A program made the translations under genes and the position numbers. From assembly GCA_002898375.1 (NCBI GenBank), contig BEIN01000020.1, positions 1 to 47,648 of the forward strand: a stretch of 47,648 bases of DNA, read 5' to 3'. The stretch comes from a bacterium HR37 (lineage in GTDB: Bacteria > Desulfobacterota_D > UBA1144 > Nemesobacterales > CSP1-2). This document shows positions 8,263-17,102 of this stretch, piece by piece. The first letter of the stretch is position 1, and every line of letters starts with the position of its first letter. The notes beneath the pieces are model-generated. The model worked only from the letters and a program-made list of their open reading frames with translations. It did no database searches and had not been told where the DNA came from.

Positions 8263-10323
8263 ATGGGCAAAATACCCCAGTTTTGCTATCACTGCAGGCT
8301 TCCCCTTCCAAAAAAGCCGTTTACGGCAAAAGGGCTGTCCTACTGCTGTTACGGATGCTTTCTTACACACGAAATAACCGGTGAAGAGGGGGAAGAAGGT
8401 GAAGCGCTCTGGTTGCTTATGAAACTCGGCTTAAGCACATTCTTTACAATGAACATCATGATACTAAGCTACGCAGACTACATATACAGGTTTGATGAGA
8501 ACGTCTCCCGTGTTCTAAACTACATCATGCTTGTACTTTCCACGCCTGTTATTGCGCTTCTTGGCCTGCCCTTTCTTATAAACTCCCTTAGAAGCATATC
8601 AAAACTCGTACTTAACATGGATACCTTAATTGCAATCGGTACCTTCTCTGCCTATATCCTCTCCATCATCTCAACGGTAAAATCACAGAAGCAGGTTTAC
8701 TTTGATACCGCTTCAATGATCCTTGTGCTTGTAACAGCAGGAAGGTTTCTTGAAGCAAACGCAAAGGCCAGGGCATCAAACGCAATTAAGGAGCTCCTTG
8801 AACTCACCCCAAAGGAGGCCAGGGTTATAAAGGATGGAGTGGAAGAACTGGTCTCCTTGGAGTTGATAAGGAAGGGAGACATGGTTAAAGTGCTTCCGGG
8901 TGAGAGCTTTGCTGTAGATGGAGAAGTGGTAGAAGGGGATAGCAGCGTTGATGAATCCATGCTAAGTGGAGAGTCAAAGCCTGTTTTTAAGACAAAGGGC
9001 AGCAAGGTGTTTTCGGGAACAATCAATATAGACGGAGTGCTTATATTTAGGGCTACAGGGGTTGGAGAAGAGAGCACCTTATCAAGGTTTATCAAACTCA
9101 TTGAAGAGGCAAGATCTCTAAAATCACCTGTTGAGAGGCTGGCAGATAGAATCTCGTCCATATTCATACCCGTTGTTGTATCCATCGCAGGTATAACGTT
9201 TGCATTCTGGTTTTTTAAGGAAGGAATAAATACGGCCATTTTGAATTCCCTATCCGTTCTTCTAATTTCATGCCCCTGTGCACTCGGAATTGCAGCACCC
9301 ATGGCGGTACAGGTTGCCCTTGGACGTGCAGCAAAAGAAGGAATACTTGTGAGAACAGGAGAAACCTTTGAGAGGCTTTCTCACGTCAGGAAGGTATTTC
9401 TGGATAAAACAGGAACCCTTACCAAAAGGGAAATGAGGCTTTCCTCTATCTTTGTGGTTCCCAACTCAAACCTTAATGAATCGGATTTAATATCAATATG
9501 TGCCTCCCTGGAATCCGTATCAGAACACCCGCTTGCCAAAAGCACCATCGAGTTTGCCTCCCAAAGAGGCTATCCACTTCTTAAGGTCTCTAAGCTCAAA
9601 GTAAGCCCCGGGATGGGAATTGAGGGAAAAGTAAACCACCTGGGTGAAACCGTTTACATAGGAAGCATGAGATTTATGAGAAAAAACGGTTTGGATCCCG
9701 ACAGAACAGTAACCCTTGAGAAGGAGAGACTGGAGTTAAAAGGGCAAACCCTCGTTTTCTGTGGCTGGGGAAAGAGAATAAAAGGTATTCTTGGTTTTTC
9801 TGAGGAACTAAGAGAAGATGCAAAAGAAGCCATCTTGAGATTAAAGGAGATAAACATAGATACAGTTATGCTAACAGGAGACAACAGGCACAGTGCAAAA
9901 GCTGTGGCCACAATCCTTGGGATCGAATCAAAGGGTGAGTTGACACCTGAAGATAAGGTCAGGGAAATAAAGAAGCACAAAGAGGTAAGCGTTATGGTAG
10001 GAGATGGAATAAACGATGTTCCCGCACTCTCAGCAGCAGATATAGGAATAGCCATTGGATGTGGTACGGATATTGCACGTGAATCAGCCGATATTAACCT
10101 GCTTGGGGAGAGACTGGAGAAGATTCCATGGGTTATCAAACTCTCCAGAGAAACACGAAAAAGGATAAAGGAAAACCTTTTCTGGGCCTTTTTCTACAAC
10201 ACAATTGGTATTGTGGTTGCAGCACTTGGCTTCTTAAAGCCAGTAGTTGCAGCACTTGCCATGATTGTAAGCAGTATCCTTGTTCTCGGGAACTCCCTTA
10301 GACTTCAGAAAGAAAGGATATAA
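8263..10323 (+). CDS. ccoI: CcoI/FixI-type copper-translocating P1B-ATPase
   Basis: 686 residues. Instead of a heavy-metal-associated domain the N-terminus has a Cys-rich metal-binding module C8-YH-C11 ... C28-CYG-C32, typical of CcoI. Then come membrane helices, actuator loop LSGES (234-238), CPC (337-339) in the ion pathway, phosphorylation site DKTGT (381-385), the P1B marker SEHPLA (420-425) and GDGIND (580-585). By family knowledge it exports Cu+ for assembly of the CuB centre of cbb3 oxidase. It follows the SafE-like gene by five bases and ends six bases before a convergent gene, with no clear terminator between. Confidence 0.94.
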   Translation: MGKIPQFCYHCRLPLPKKPFTAKGLSYCCYGCFLTHEITGEEGEEGEALWLLMKLGLSTFFTMNIMILSYADYIYRFDENVSRVLNYIMLVLSTPVIALLGLPFLINSLRSISKLVLNMDTLIAIGTFSAYILSIISTVKSQKQVYFDTASMILVLVTAGRFLEANAKARASNAIKELLELTPKEARVIKDGVEELVSLELIRKGDMVKVLPGESFAVDGEVVEGDSSVDESMLSGESKPVFKTKGSKVFSGTINIDGVLIFRATGVGEESTLSRFIKLIEEARSLKSPVERLADRISSIFIPVVVSIAGITFAFWFFKEGINTAILNSLSVLLISCPCALGIAAPMAVQVALGRAAKEGILVRTGETFERLSHVRKVFLDKTGTLTKREMRLSSIFVVPNSNLNESDLISICASLESVSEHPLAKSTIEFASQRGYPLLKVSKLKVSPGMGIEGKVNHLGETVYIGSMRFMRKNGLDPDRTVTLEKERLELKGQTLVFCGWGKRIKGILGFSEELREDAKEAILRLKEINIDTVMLTGDNRHSAKAVATILGIESKGELTPEDKVREIKKHKEVSVMVGDGINDVPALSAADIGIAIGCGTDIARESADINLLGERLEKIPWVIKLSRETRKRIKENLFWAFFYNTIGIVVAALGFLKPVVAALAMIVSSILVLGNSLRLQKERI

Positions 10324-10328
10324 GATTC

Positions 10329-12119
10329 CTACGGATTTCCCCTGTGCTCTGCAGGGCCAATGGCAAAGGTAAGATTAAAAGCGGTATTTATTAACCCAAC
10401 ATGCGATATCGCCTGTGGAAAGTTTCCCACAAGCCGTCCGGTATCCGGATCGTACTCTTCCGATAGCAAGCCAACATCGTTACGCAGATCCAGTAAGCGC
10501 TCAAAAATACTTCGTGCCTCTGCAAACCGTTTTTGAAGAACAAGGTTATCAGCAAGCCAGAACGTACACAGCAAAAACACCCCCTCACCTGAGGGCAGTC
10601 CATCCACAGTTGAGGTGGTAGAGTAGCGTTCAACAAGCCCATTCCTTACCAGCCTTTTCTGTATTGCATCTACCGTACCACGGATACGCGGGTCTCTAGC
10701 CGGCAAAAAACCAACAAGCGGCAGTACAAGCAAGCTGGCATCAAGTTCCTTTGAGCCGTAGTATTGTACAAACGAGTTAAGCTCTGGATCAAAGCCATTA
10801 CGACATATATCGTTGTGAATCTCTACTCTTAGCTTCCGCCACTTATCTACAGGGCCTTCAAGCCCAAATCTTTCGACCGCCTTAACCGCTCTATCTACTG
10901 CAACCCAAGCCATGACCTTTGAGTATGTAAAATGCCTTCTCGGACCACGCACCTCCCATATGCCCTCATCGGGTTCCCTCCACTTGGCTTCTACAAAATC
11001 CATTAAAACACGCTGTATCTGCCACGCATTCTCATCCGGTTCCATCCCGAAGCTTCTTGCGACGTGAAAAACATCCATAACCTCACCGTAGATATCCAGC
11101 TGGTATTGCTTATAGGCAGCATTTCCTATCCTTACAGGATATGCCCCCTCATAACCTGGAAGCCACTCAAGCTCTATCTCGGTTAACCTTCTCTCCCCAG
11201 CCAGACCGTACATGATCTGTATATCTGAGGGTTTTCCAGCAACGGTTTTGATCAGCCAATCACGCCAAGCACGTGCCTCCTCCATGTAACCGCCAAGCAT
11301 GAGTGCATAGAGTGCAAAGGTTGCATCACGAAGCCAGCAATAGCGATAATCCCAGTTTCTTACACCACCTAGTTTCTCCGGAAGAGAGGTGGTTGCAGCG
11401 GCAACCATACCACCTGTCGGAGCATAGGTAAGTGCTTTAAGGGTAATTAGGGACCTGAGCACAGCCTCTTTCCACTCACCATTGTATGTGCAATGCTCTG
11501 ACCATCTCCTCCACCAGGCCTCAGTATCCATAAGGCTCTTTTTTACATCTGCAGGTTGGGGAACAGAACCGTAGGTGTAGGACCAAACGAGGTCAAAAGA
11601 AACACTCTGGCCCTCTGAAACAACAAAATCGGCTACCGTATGGAAATTCTCCCCTCGTAAATTAACATCTGTGTAGCAATGCAGGGTATCAGGGCCCGCA
11701 ATAGCCCTGATACCATTTTCTATGCGTCTTACCCACGGGACCACCCATCCGTAATCAAAACGGATAATAAGCTCCATGCGCATCGGTACCTGACCACTCC
11801 TCCCCTCCACAATTCTAATCAGGTGGGGAACATCTGAACAGGGTGGCATAAAATCTATAATCGCAACAGAGCCACTTTCGGTTTCAAAAGTGGTTTCAAG
11901 TACCAGAGTCTCCCCGCGATAACGTCTCCTTATGGATCTTATACCCTTTGAAGGTGATAACAACCACCTTCCGTGTTCAGGTGTTCCAAGAAGTGCAGCA
12001 AAACAGGCTCCAGAATCGAATCTCGGAACACAGAACCAGTCAACGGAACCGCTACAGGATACAAGCGCTGCGGTTTTGCAATCTCCTATTAAGGCATAGT
12101 CTTCTATAGGTGATGGCAT
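10329..12119 (-). CDS. GH15 family glycoside hydrolase (glucoamylase/trehalase-like)
   Basis: 596 residues. An N-terminal beta-sandwich (about 1-200, opening with PIEDYALIGDCKTAALVSCSG and VDWFCVPRFDSGACFA) precedes an (alpha/alpha)6 barrel with NWDYRYCWLRDATFALYALM and a C-terminal SEEYDPDTGRLVGNFPQA containing the catalytic glutamate region. This architecture is shared by bacterial glucan glucosidases and the GH15 trehalases; I cannot choose. There is no signal peptide, so it is cytoplasmic. It is followed by a glucose dehydrogenase, so released glucose may be oxidised directly. An ATG-TGA start-stop lies eight bases after the GGAGG, upstream of the chosen ATG. Confidence 0.92.
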   Translation of the reverse strand: MPSPIEDYALIGDCKTAALVSCSGSVDWFCVPRFDSGACFAALLGTPEHGRWLLSPSKGIRSIRRRYRGETLVLETTFETESGSVAIIDFMPPCSDVPHLIRIVEGRSGQVPMRMELIIRFDYGWVVPWVRRIENGIRAIAGPDTLHCYTDVNLRGENFHTVADFVVSEGQSVSFDLVWSYTYGSVPQPADVKKSLMDTEAWWRRWSEHCTYNGEWKEAVLRSLITLKALTYAPTGGMVAAATTSLPEKLGGVRNWDYRYCWLRDATFALYALMLGGYMEEARAWRDWLIKTVAGKPSDIQIMYGLAGERRLTEIELEWLPGYEGAYPVRIGNAAYKQYQLDIYGEVMDVFHVARSFGMEPDENAWQIQRVLMDFVEAKWREPDEGIWEVRGPRRHFTYSKVMAWVAVDRAVKAVERFGLEGPVDKWRKLRVEIHNDICRNGFDPELNSFVQYYGSKELDASLLVLPLVGFLPARDPRIRGTVDAIQKRLVRNGLVERYSTTSTVDGLPSGEGVFLLCTFWLADNLVLQKRFAEARSIFERLLDLRNDVGLLSEEYDPDTGRLVGNFPQAISHVGLINTAFNLTFAIGPAEHRGNP

Positions 12120-12144
12120 GTCACATTGTATCCTCCTTTTAAAC

Positions 12145-13194
12145 TCACTCTATGGTAAAATCAACAACCACCTTCACATCGTCTGGCTGACGGGAAAGTG
12201 CTTCAGCCCACCTTCGAAAAGGTACACGTCTTGTTATCAAGCGCTCAAGCCACGCCCTATCAGCCATGGCCAAGCTGCTAGCAGCGGCCTTATAATGCCT
12301 TCGGTTTGCATTTACGGTTCCAAAAACCACCTCATTCCCAAGAACCATACCACGGTTAAGGGAAGTTACATCTACCTCAAGCAATCTCTTTCCGGAGGAG
12401 ATTCCAGTAAGACAAACGATCCCGTTTGGGGCAATACTCTGCATTACCTCAAAAACGAGTTTTCCCACCCCGGTACACTCCAAAACCACATCAGGTTTAA
12501 AACCTATATCATGGAGGTTTCCAGTATGATAGGTTCCACCAATCTCTTTAACCAGAACGGGCTTTAATCCCCCGGTTACTATATCAAAAACGTGAACATC
12601 AAGCCCTCTCTGTATCCCCATCATTGCCGCAAGCAAACCAATTGGCCCTGCACCTGTTACCAAGACCCTTCTGGGATTCCACCGTGCTCGTTTACCGATC
12701 CTCTCTATATGTTCCCATGCCTTTGCCACCACACTGGCAGGTTCAACCAGTACACCTACCCTATGCAGGGCAGGATCTATTTTTACCGCATACCTAGGTT
12801 CAATACAAAACCTTTCTGAACAGAAGCCATGTAGTTGCTTGATGCCATGCTCCGTATAGAGCCCGTTACTGCACATATCCCACTCCCCAACCGCACAGTT
12901 ACCACAGGGAACGGGGTCTGGATGCCTTACTATACCCACAACAAGGTCACCTGGATAAAATCCACTTCCCTCCGGTGCATAAAGCACCTTTCCCAAAGAT
13001 TCATGACCAAGTACAAGATAATCCTGGCCAGCAGGAGGAGAACCGTAGCTTCCCCCTACTATTTCCCTATCAGTACCACATATCCCGACCGCAAGTGTCT
13101 CAACCAGAAGAGAGCTGCTATCAGGTACCGGTTCTTCTATCTCTTCTATAGAGGCCGAATTCGGTATTCCGGGACGAACCACCAAAGCCCTCAT
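12145..13194 (-). CDS. Glucose 1-dehydrogenase, zinc MDR family (archaeal type)
   Basis: 349 residues, NAD(P)-dependent oxidation of glucose to gluconolactone. Catalytic zinc site Cys39 (GICGTDREIVGG), His64 and Glu65 (LGHESLG), and Glu151 (VEPASV). The Rossmann motif GAGPIGLLAA is at about 181-190. The signatures GEWDMCSNGLYTEHGI and HGF match the glucose dehydrogenases of Haloferax, Sulfolobus and Thermoplasma. The structural-zinc lobe has only C97, C100 and C108, lacking a fourth cysteine, as in haloarchaeal enzymes. It lies upstream of the GH15 gene (25-base gap) in one operon. The promoter at 13202-13230 predicts an almost leaderless mRNA. Confidence 0.88.
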   Translation of the reverse strand: MRALVVRPGIPNSASIEEIEEPVPDSSSLLVETLAVGICGTDREIVGGSYGSPPAGQDYLVLGHESLGKVLYAPEGSGFYPGDLVVGIVRHPDPVPCGNCAVGEWDMCSNGLYTEHGIKQLHGFCSERFCIEPRYAVKIDPALHRVGVLVEPASVVAKAWEHIERIGKRARWNPRRVLVTGAGPIGLLAAMMGIQRGLDVHVFDIVTGGLKPVLVKEIGGTYHTGNLHDIGFKPDVVLECTGVGKLVFEVMQSIAPNGIVCLTGISSGKRLLEVDVTSLNRGMVLGNEVVFGTVNANRRHYKAAASSLAMADRAWLERLITRRVPFRRWAEALSRQPDDVKVVVDFTIE

Positions 13195-13201
13195 GTTCCT
13201 A

Positions 13202-13230
13202 AGTATACTGATAACAAAATTCCATGTCTA
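13202..13230 (-). promoter_or_regulatory. Sigma-70-like promoter for glucose dehydrogenase, near leaderless
   Basis: Minus-strand TAGACA (13225-13230), 17-base spacer, TATACT (13202-13207). Only seven bases separate the -10 from the ATG at 13194, so transcription should begin at or within a base or two of the start codon. Confidence 0.55.
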
Positions 13231-13256
13231 TTGCCCAACAAAGCCCCAACTAACTC

Positions 13257-13285
13257 TTGACAGCAGTTTAGGAAGAAAATATAAT
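13257..13285 (+). promoter_or_regulatory. Perfect-consensus sigma-70 promoter of the NnrS-like operon
   Basis: TTGACA (13257-13262), 17-base spacer, TATAAT (13280-13285). Both hexamers and the spacing are the exact consensus, so the promoter should be very strong unless repressed. The palindrome starting at 13286 sits exactly on the expected transcription start. Confidence 0.8.
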
Positions 13286-13303
13286 AGTGAGTGAATACTC
13301 ACT
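13286..13303 (+). promoter_or_regulatory. Palindromic operator overlapping the transcription start
   Basis: AGTGAGT-GAAT-ACTCACT: perfect seven-base arms around a four-base centre, immediately after the -10 box. Size and form are typical of TetR-family operators. A bound repressor would block the strong promoter. No regulator gene is adjacent, so its identity is unknown. Confidence 0.65.
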
Positions 13304-13324
13304 TGCTAAATGCGATTCTAGGAA

Positions 13325-15106
13325 ATGCGTATCACAAAAGAGATGCTGATACCGGATATAGTAGAGAACTTCCCTTCAACAAGGGATGTATTTGCAAAAT
13401 ACGGTATCTATGGAGAGACCATACCTAGGGAAACACTGGAGTTTTTTGCACGTGCACATCGGATAAATCTTAAAGAACTCCTTAGAGAGTTAAACAATGC
13501 TTCCCTGGAACCACCCACTACCGAAACCAAACGTATAACCCCTCGAGAAAGCATAGGTGAGATTCTCTGGAGAAGGTTTTTTAAGTCTGGAATCCTGTTT
13601 GGTCTTACCGGATGGATATTTGGAACGCTAAACCTAGCTTACATATCATTTAAGCACTCTTACTTTTCACTTCCAATTCCCCTTATTCTCTCCCATGCCC
13701 ACATACAGGTTTTGGGATGGGTAGGGCTTTTTATAATGGGATTTGCCTATCAGGCTTTCCCACGCTTTAAGTTTACCTCTCTTTGGAAACCACGGCTTGC
13801 AGCTCTCTCTCTCTGGATAGCAATACCTGGTATTGCTATAACAACGGTTTCATGGGCGTTTCTTCCACTAAGCGGTTTCTTAATCCCTGGAATCATAGGC
13901 TCCATTTTAGAGTCCATATCTGCCCTTATCTTTGCAGTTGTCATCACGCAAACACTAAGGCAGGCTGTAGGAAAAAGAGAGCTCTGGGAAAAGTATGCAC
14001 TTACATCTGTATTTTTCTTTGTTCTCCAGTCCTTCCTGGCTCCCTTTCTATTCTACATGTTGGGAGAGGCGTATATAAAATCCGATATGTCACTTCTAAT
14101 AAACAGGGTAGCCGGGTTTATAGCTCCTTACCAAGATATCGAGCTTTTTGGTTTTATTGTAATGATGATTTTCGGTGTAAGCCAGAGATTTATACCATTT
14201 GTTTTTAACACAAAGGAGCCGTCTGGGAAACTGGGAGAATTCTCATTTTACGTTTTTCTTATCTCACTGCTATTAGCCGTTTCTGCACATATTGCCATTC
14301 GCTTCTATGGTTTTGAATCTATAAGACCTCTTACCGTAATTCCATATGCAGGACTCTTTTTATCTTCCTTAGGGGTAATATACAACACAGGGGTATTTAA
14401 AAAGGCAAAATCCCACTCAAGAGAGTTTAAGTTCATCAGGGCCGCATACATGTGGCTGGTTTTCTCAATGGTACTCCTGCTTCTCCTGCCAGTTTACAGC
14501 CATTATGTGTTTGGCAGTTTCTCACATAACTATTTCGGAGCGTATAGACACGCTCTCACGGTAGGGTTTATAAGCCTTATGATTATTGGTGTTTCAAGCA
14601 GAGTAACACCAATAATGTCAGGTGTTGAGCCAAAGAGCTCCCTTATCATCCCATTTGCCCTTATCAACACAGGAAATACATTAAGGGTTGTATTCCAAAT
14701 ACTGGGTGATTTTGAAGCCCATACAACCTATCCTCTTACACTTCTTAGCCAGATCTTCCTTACAACCAGCGGATTTGCTCAGGTCATCGGATTCTCGTTT
14801 TGGGCTTACGATATCTGGAGTACGGCTAACGAAGGTATTAAACGCCAAAGAGAGAAGGAGTTATCTGGAAAAAAACCATTGGGTATCGGGAGATGGACAA
14901 AGGTTGGGGAAATAATTGAGCACTACCCTGAAACCAGGGATCTATTTATAAAGCTGGGGTTTAAAGAGATTAACAACCCAGCCATACGTGAAACCTTAAA
15001 AACCACTCCAGTTGAAATGGTATGTAAATTGTACTCCTTAAATGAAGAAGAATTTTTAAAGGAACTAAATTCCTACATAAAGAGGAGGGGAAAATGGCAT
15101 ACGTAA
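13325..15106 (+). CDS. NnrS-like membrane protein flanked by two DUF1858/ScdA-N-like domains
   Basis: 593 residues. An N-terminal domain of about 60 residues ([19 protein letters not shown]) resembles the DUF1858/ScdA-N fold. About 12 membrane helices follow (about 85-510) with [26 protein letters not shown], as in NnrS/haem-copper-like proteins. A C-terminal copy of the small domain ([20 protein letters not shown]) is at about 525-590. NnrS proteins protect against nitric oxide stress. The downstream Ric and hemerythrin genes support this. The ribosome site AGGAA is close to ATG 13325, and a three-codon ORF precedes it. The stop overlaps the ferredoxin gene by 13 bases. Confidence 0.85.
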   Translation: MRITKEMLIPDIVENFPSTRDVFAKYGIYGETIPRETLEFFARAHRINLKELLRELNNASLEPPTTETKRITPRESIGEILWRRFFKSGILFGLTGWIFGTLNLAYISFKHSYFSLPIPLILSHAHIQVLGWVGLFIMGFAYQAFPRFKFTSLWKPRLAALSLWIAIPGIAITTVSWAFLPLSGFLIPGIIGSILESISALIFAVVITQTLRQAVGKRELWEKYALTSVFFFVLQSFLAPFLFYMLGEAYIKSDMSLLINRVAGFIAPYQDIELFGFIVMMIFGVSQRFIPFVFNTKEPSGKLGEFSFYVFLISLLLAVSAHIAIRFYGFESIRPLTVIPYAGLFLSSLGVIYNTGVFKKAKSHSREFKFIRAAYMWLVFSMVLLLLLPVYSHYVFGSFSHNYFGAYRHALTVGFISLMIIGVSSRVTPIMSGVEPKSSLIIPFALINTGNTLRVVFQILGDFEAHTTYPLTLLSQIFLTTSGFAQVIGFSFWAYDIWSTANEGIKRQREKELSGKKPLGIGRWTKVGEIIEHYPETRDLFIKLGFKEINNPAIRETLKTTPVEMVCKLYSLNEEEFLKELNSYIKRRGKWHT

Positions 15107-15369
15107 TTGCTGAACCATGTATAGGGGTAAAGGATAGAGCATGTGTAGATGCCTGTCCCGTAGATTGCATTTATGAAGGTGAGGATCAGCTCTACATAAA
15201 TCCAGAGGAATGCATAGATTGTGGAGCCTGTGTTGATCCATGCCCGGTAGATGCTATCTTCCACGAAGATGAGCTCCCTGAAAAATGGAAGTGGTATAAA
15301 GAAAAAAACGCAAAGTTCTTTGAGGGTAAAACAGGGCTTTCCCCGGCTCAAGGAAAAGGATACAAGTAG
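15094..15369 (+). CDS. fdxA: Seven-iron-type ferredoxin (FdxA-like)
   Basis: 91 residues. Cys9, Cys17, Cys21-P, Cys25 and Cys39-xx-Cys42-xx-Cys45-xxx-Cys49-P are arranged like the [3Fe-4S]/[4Fe-4S] ferredoxins of Mycobacterium and Thermus ([21 protein letters not shown]). A C-terminal extension of about 35 residues is also typical. It overlaps the preceding gene, with GAGGGG just before the ATG, and is 22 bases before ric. Likely an electron donor for the adjacent NO or iron-repair proteins; the direct partner is inference. Confidence 0.93.
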   Translation: MAYVIAEPCIGVKDRACVDACPVDCIYEGEDQLYINPEECIDCGACVDPCPVDAIFHEDELPEKWKWYKEKNAKFFEGKTGLSPAQGKGYK

Positions 15370-15391
15370 TTTAAACAGGAGGGTTAAGGCT

Positions 15392-16144
15392 ATGGAGAAA
15401 AAAACAGAAGATGTTATGTGGTCAGAAAGAACAGTTGCTGAAATTGTTACAGAAAACCATCTTACGACAGAGATCTTCGAAAAATACGGGATTGACTTTT
15501 GCTGTGGTGGTAACAAAACGCTTAAGCAGGCCTGTAAAGAACGTGGTATCAACATAGAGGAAATAGAGAAAGAGCTAAAGCAGGTACATCAGAAAACAGA
15601 AGAGCCTAAGGATTTAAACCAATACGATAAGTGGGAATTGGATTTTCTGGCCGACTACATAATCAATCAATTTCACAGCTACACAAAAGACACGATTTAC
15701 AGATTACGCGAGATAATTGATAAGGTTGCAAATGTTCACGGAGAAAGGCATCCTGAAACCCTTAAGATCCGCCAGATATGGCATGAGCTAAGTGGGGAAC
15801 TTATAAAACACATGCAGAAGGAAGAGCTACTTCTCTTCCCCTATATAAGGCAACTTGTACGAGCCAAGAGAGAAGGCACAAAACCAAAGCCTCCTGTTTT
15901 TGGTTCAATTAACAACCCTGTTAAGGTAATGGAAGCAGAACACAAACACACAGGAGATTGTCTTGGTGAAATAAGTACCCTAAGCAACGGGTTTAATCCC
16001 CCGGAAGATGCCTGTCCAACATACCGAACCATGTATGAGTACCTTAAGGAGTTTGATAGAATCACAAAGATGCACATACACCTTGAAAACAACATCTTAT
16101 TTCCCAGGGCCATAAGATTAGAAGAAGAGCTTGGAAACACATAG
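15392..16144 (+). CDS. ric: Ric/ScdA/YtfE iron-sulfur cluster repair di-iron protein
   Basis: 250 residues. N-terminal ScdA-N (DUF542) domain (about 8-60) with the hallmark GIDFCCGG, then a hemerythrin-like four-helix domain with di-iron ligands in NQFHSYT, VHGERHPE, HMQKEELLLFP, EAEHKHTG and HIHLENNILFP. By family knowledge it repairs Fe-S clusters damaged by NO or peroxide. I start at 15392 because AGGAGGG sits nine bases upstream; the frame is open much further. Position after the NnrS-like protein and ferredoxin makes a coherent nitrosative-stress operon. Confidence 0.95.
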   Translation: MEKKTEDVMWSERTVAEIVTENHLTTEIFEKYGIDFCCGGNKTLKQACKERGINIEEIEKELKQVHQKTEEPKDLNQYDKWELDFLADYIINQFHSYTKDTIYRLREIIDKVANVHGERHPETLKIRQIWHELSGELIKHMQKEELLLFPYIRQLVRAKREGTKPKPPVFGSINNPVKVMEAEHKHTGDCLGEISTLSNGFNPPEDACPTYRTMYEYLKEFDRITKMHIHLENNILFPRAIRLEEELGNT

Positions 16145-16156
16145 ACAGGAGGGGTT

Positions 16157-16639
16157 ATGATGAGCATACAGGAAAAATTCATAAAAGCATTTAAACAGGA
16201 ACATCAACAGATCCTAGATAGATTACTGGCGCTAAAGGATGCAATCGAGAAAACAGATACAGACCTAGCATCAAACCTAGTAGAGGAGCTTGACCAGATA
16301 ATGGGACCGCATTTTCGCGTTGAAGAAGAAGCACTGTATCCAATGCTCGTTGAATACTTAGGGGATGAAAACGTTAAAGAGTTACTTAGCGAACATCAAA
16401 GAGCTGTAGAAACACTTTACAACTTCAAAAAATGTATAAATAATAGAACCTGGTTATCCCAGCACAGGGAAGAAGCACTTAAAAAACTTCAGGGATTCTT
16501 TATGCATGTAACCGGTTGTGATGGACTCTCCATAATCATTGAGCGCTTTTCAGAGCAACAAAAAGCAAAGCTGGCAAATCATCTAGACATTGTTCATTCC
16601 GAGGCTAAGCCCCTAACCCAATGGAAATCCATATACTAA
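16157..16639 (+). CDS. Hemerythrin-like domain protein
   Basis: 160 residues, a second hemerythrin-type four-helix protein. Candidate iron ligands are in FKQEHQQILDRL, MGPHFRVEEEALYPMLVEYL and LSEHQRAVETL, with MHVTGCDG replacing part of the usual C-terminal histidine/aspartate pattern. It may bind O2 or NO or act as an iron sensor. GGAGGGG precedes two tandem ATGs at 16157 and 16160; the second has the better spacing. It follows ric by 12 bases in the same operon. Confidence 0.85.
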   Translation: MMSIQEKFIKAFKQEHQQILDRLLALKDAIEKTDTDLASNLVEELDQIMGPHFRVEEEALYPMLVEYLGDENVKELLSEHQRAVETLYNFKKCINNRTWLSQHREEALKKLQGFFMHVTGCDGLSIIIERFSEQQKAKLANHLDIVHSEAKPLTQWKSIY

Positions 16640-16724
16640 TATACGGTATTTACTATTTGCTGTTTTTGATAAAAATCAATTCCAAATTTATTCCCCAGAG
16701 AAATCTCAGATTATCAACATAGCC

Positions 16725-17093
16725 ATGATAAAGATAAAACGAGTTTATGATTTACCGAGCAAAGATGATGGTGAACGCTTCCTAGTAGAAAGACTGTGGC
16801 CTCGCGGAATAAGGAAGGAGGCACTTTGCATAACAGGTTGGTTAAAGGACTTGGCTCCAAGTCATGATCTGCGCAAATGGTTCTCCCATGATTTAAAAAA
16901 ATGGGAAGAATTCAAAAAACGATATGAACTAGAGTTAGAAGAACCCGAAAAGCAGAACCTACTTAAGCAACTGGCTCAAAAAGCATTAAACCAGAACATA
17001 ACGCTGCTCTATTCAGCAAGAGACACAAAACACAACAGTGCAGTGGTTTTAAAACAGATTCTGGAAAAATACATTCACGGTGAAAGGCCCTAG
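16725..17093 (+). CDS. DUF488 family protein (YeaO-like)
   Basis: 122 residues. Family signatures are KRVYD(L)PSKDDGERFLVERLWPRGI, the WF-x-H-D-x-x-K-W-x-x-F segment (RKWFSHDLKKWEEFKKRY) and LLYSARDTKHNSAVVL. The function of DUF488 is unsettled; members often sit with hemerythrin, NO or redox stress genes, as here. The gap from the preceding gene is 85 bases and no good ribosome site is seen, so it may have its own weak start. It converges on the RND operon with a ten-base gap. Confidence 0.88.
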   Translation: MIKIKRVYDLPSKDDGERFLVERLWPRGIRKEALCITGWLKDLAPSHDLRKWFSHDLKKWEEFKKRYELELEEPEKQNLLKQLAQKALNQNITLLYSARDTKHNSAVVLKQILEKYIHGERP

Positions 17094-17102
17094 CTTACTT
17101 GA

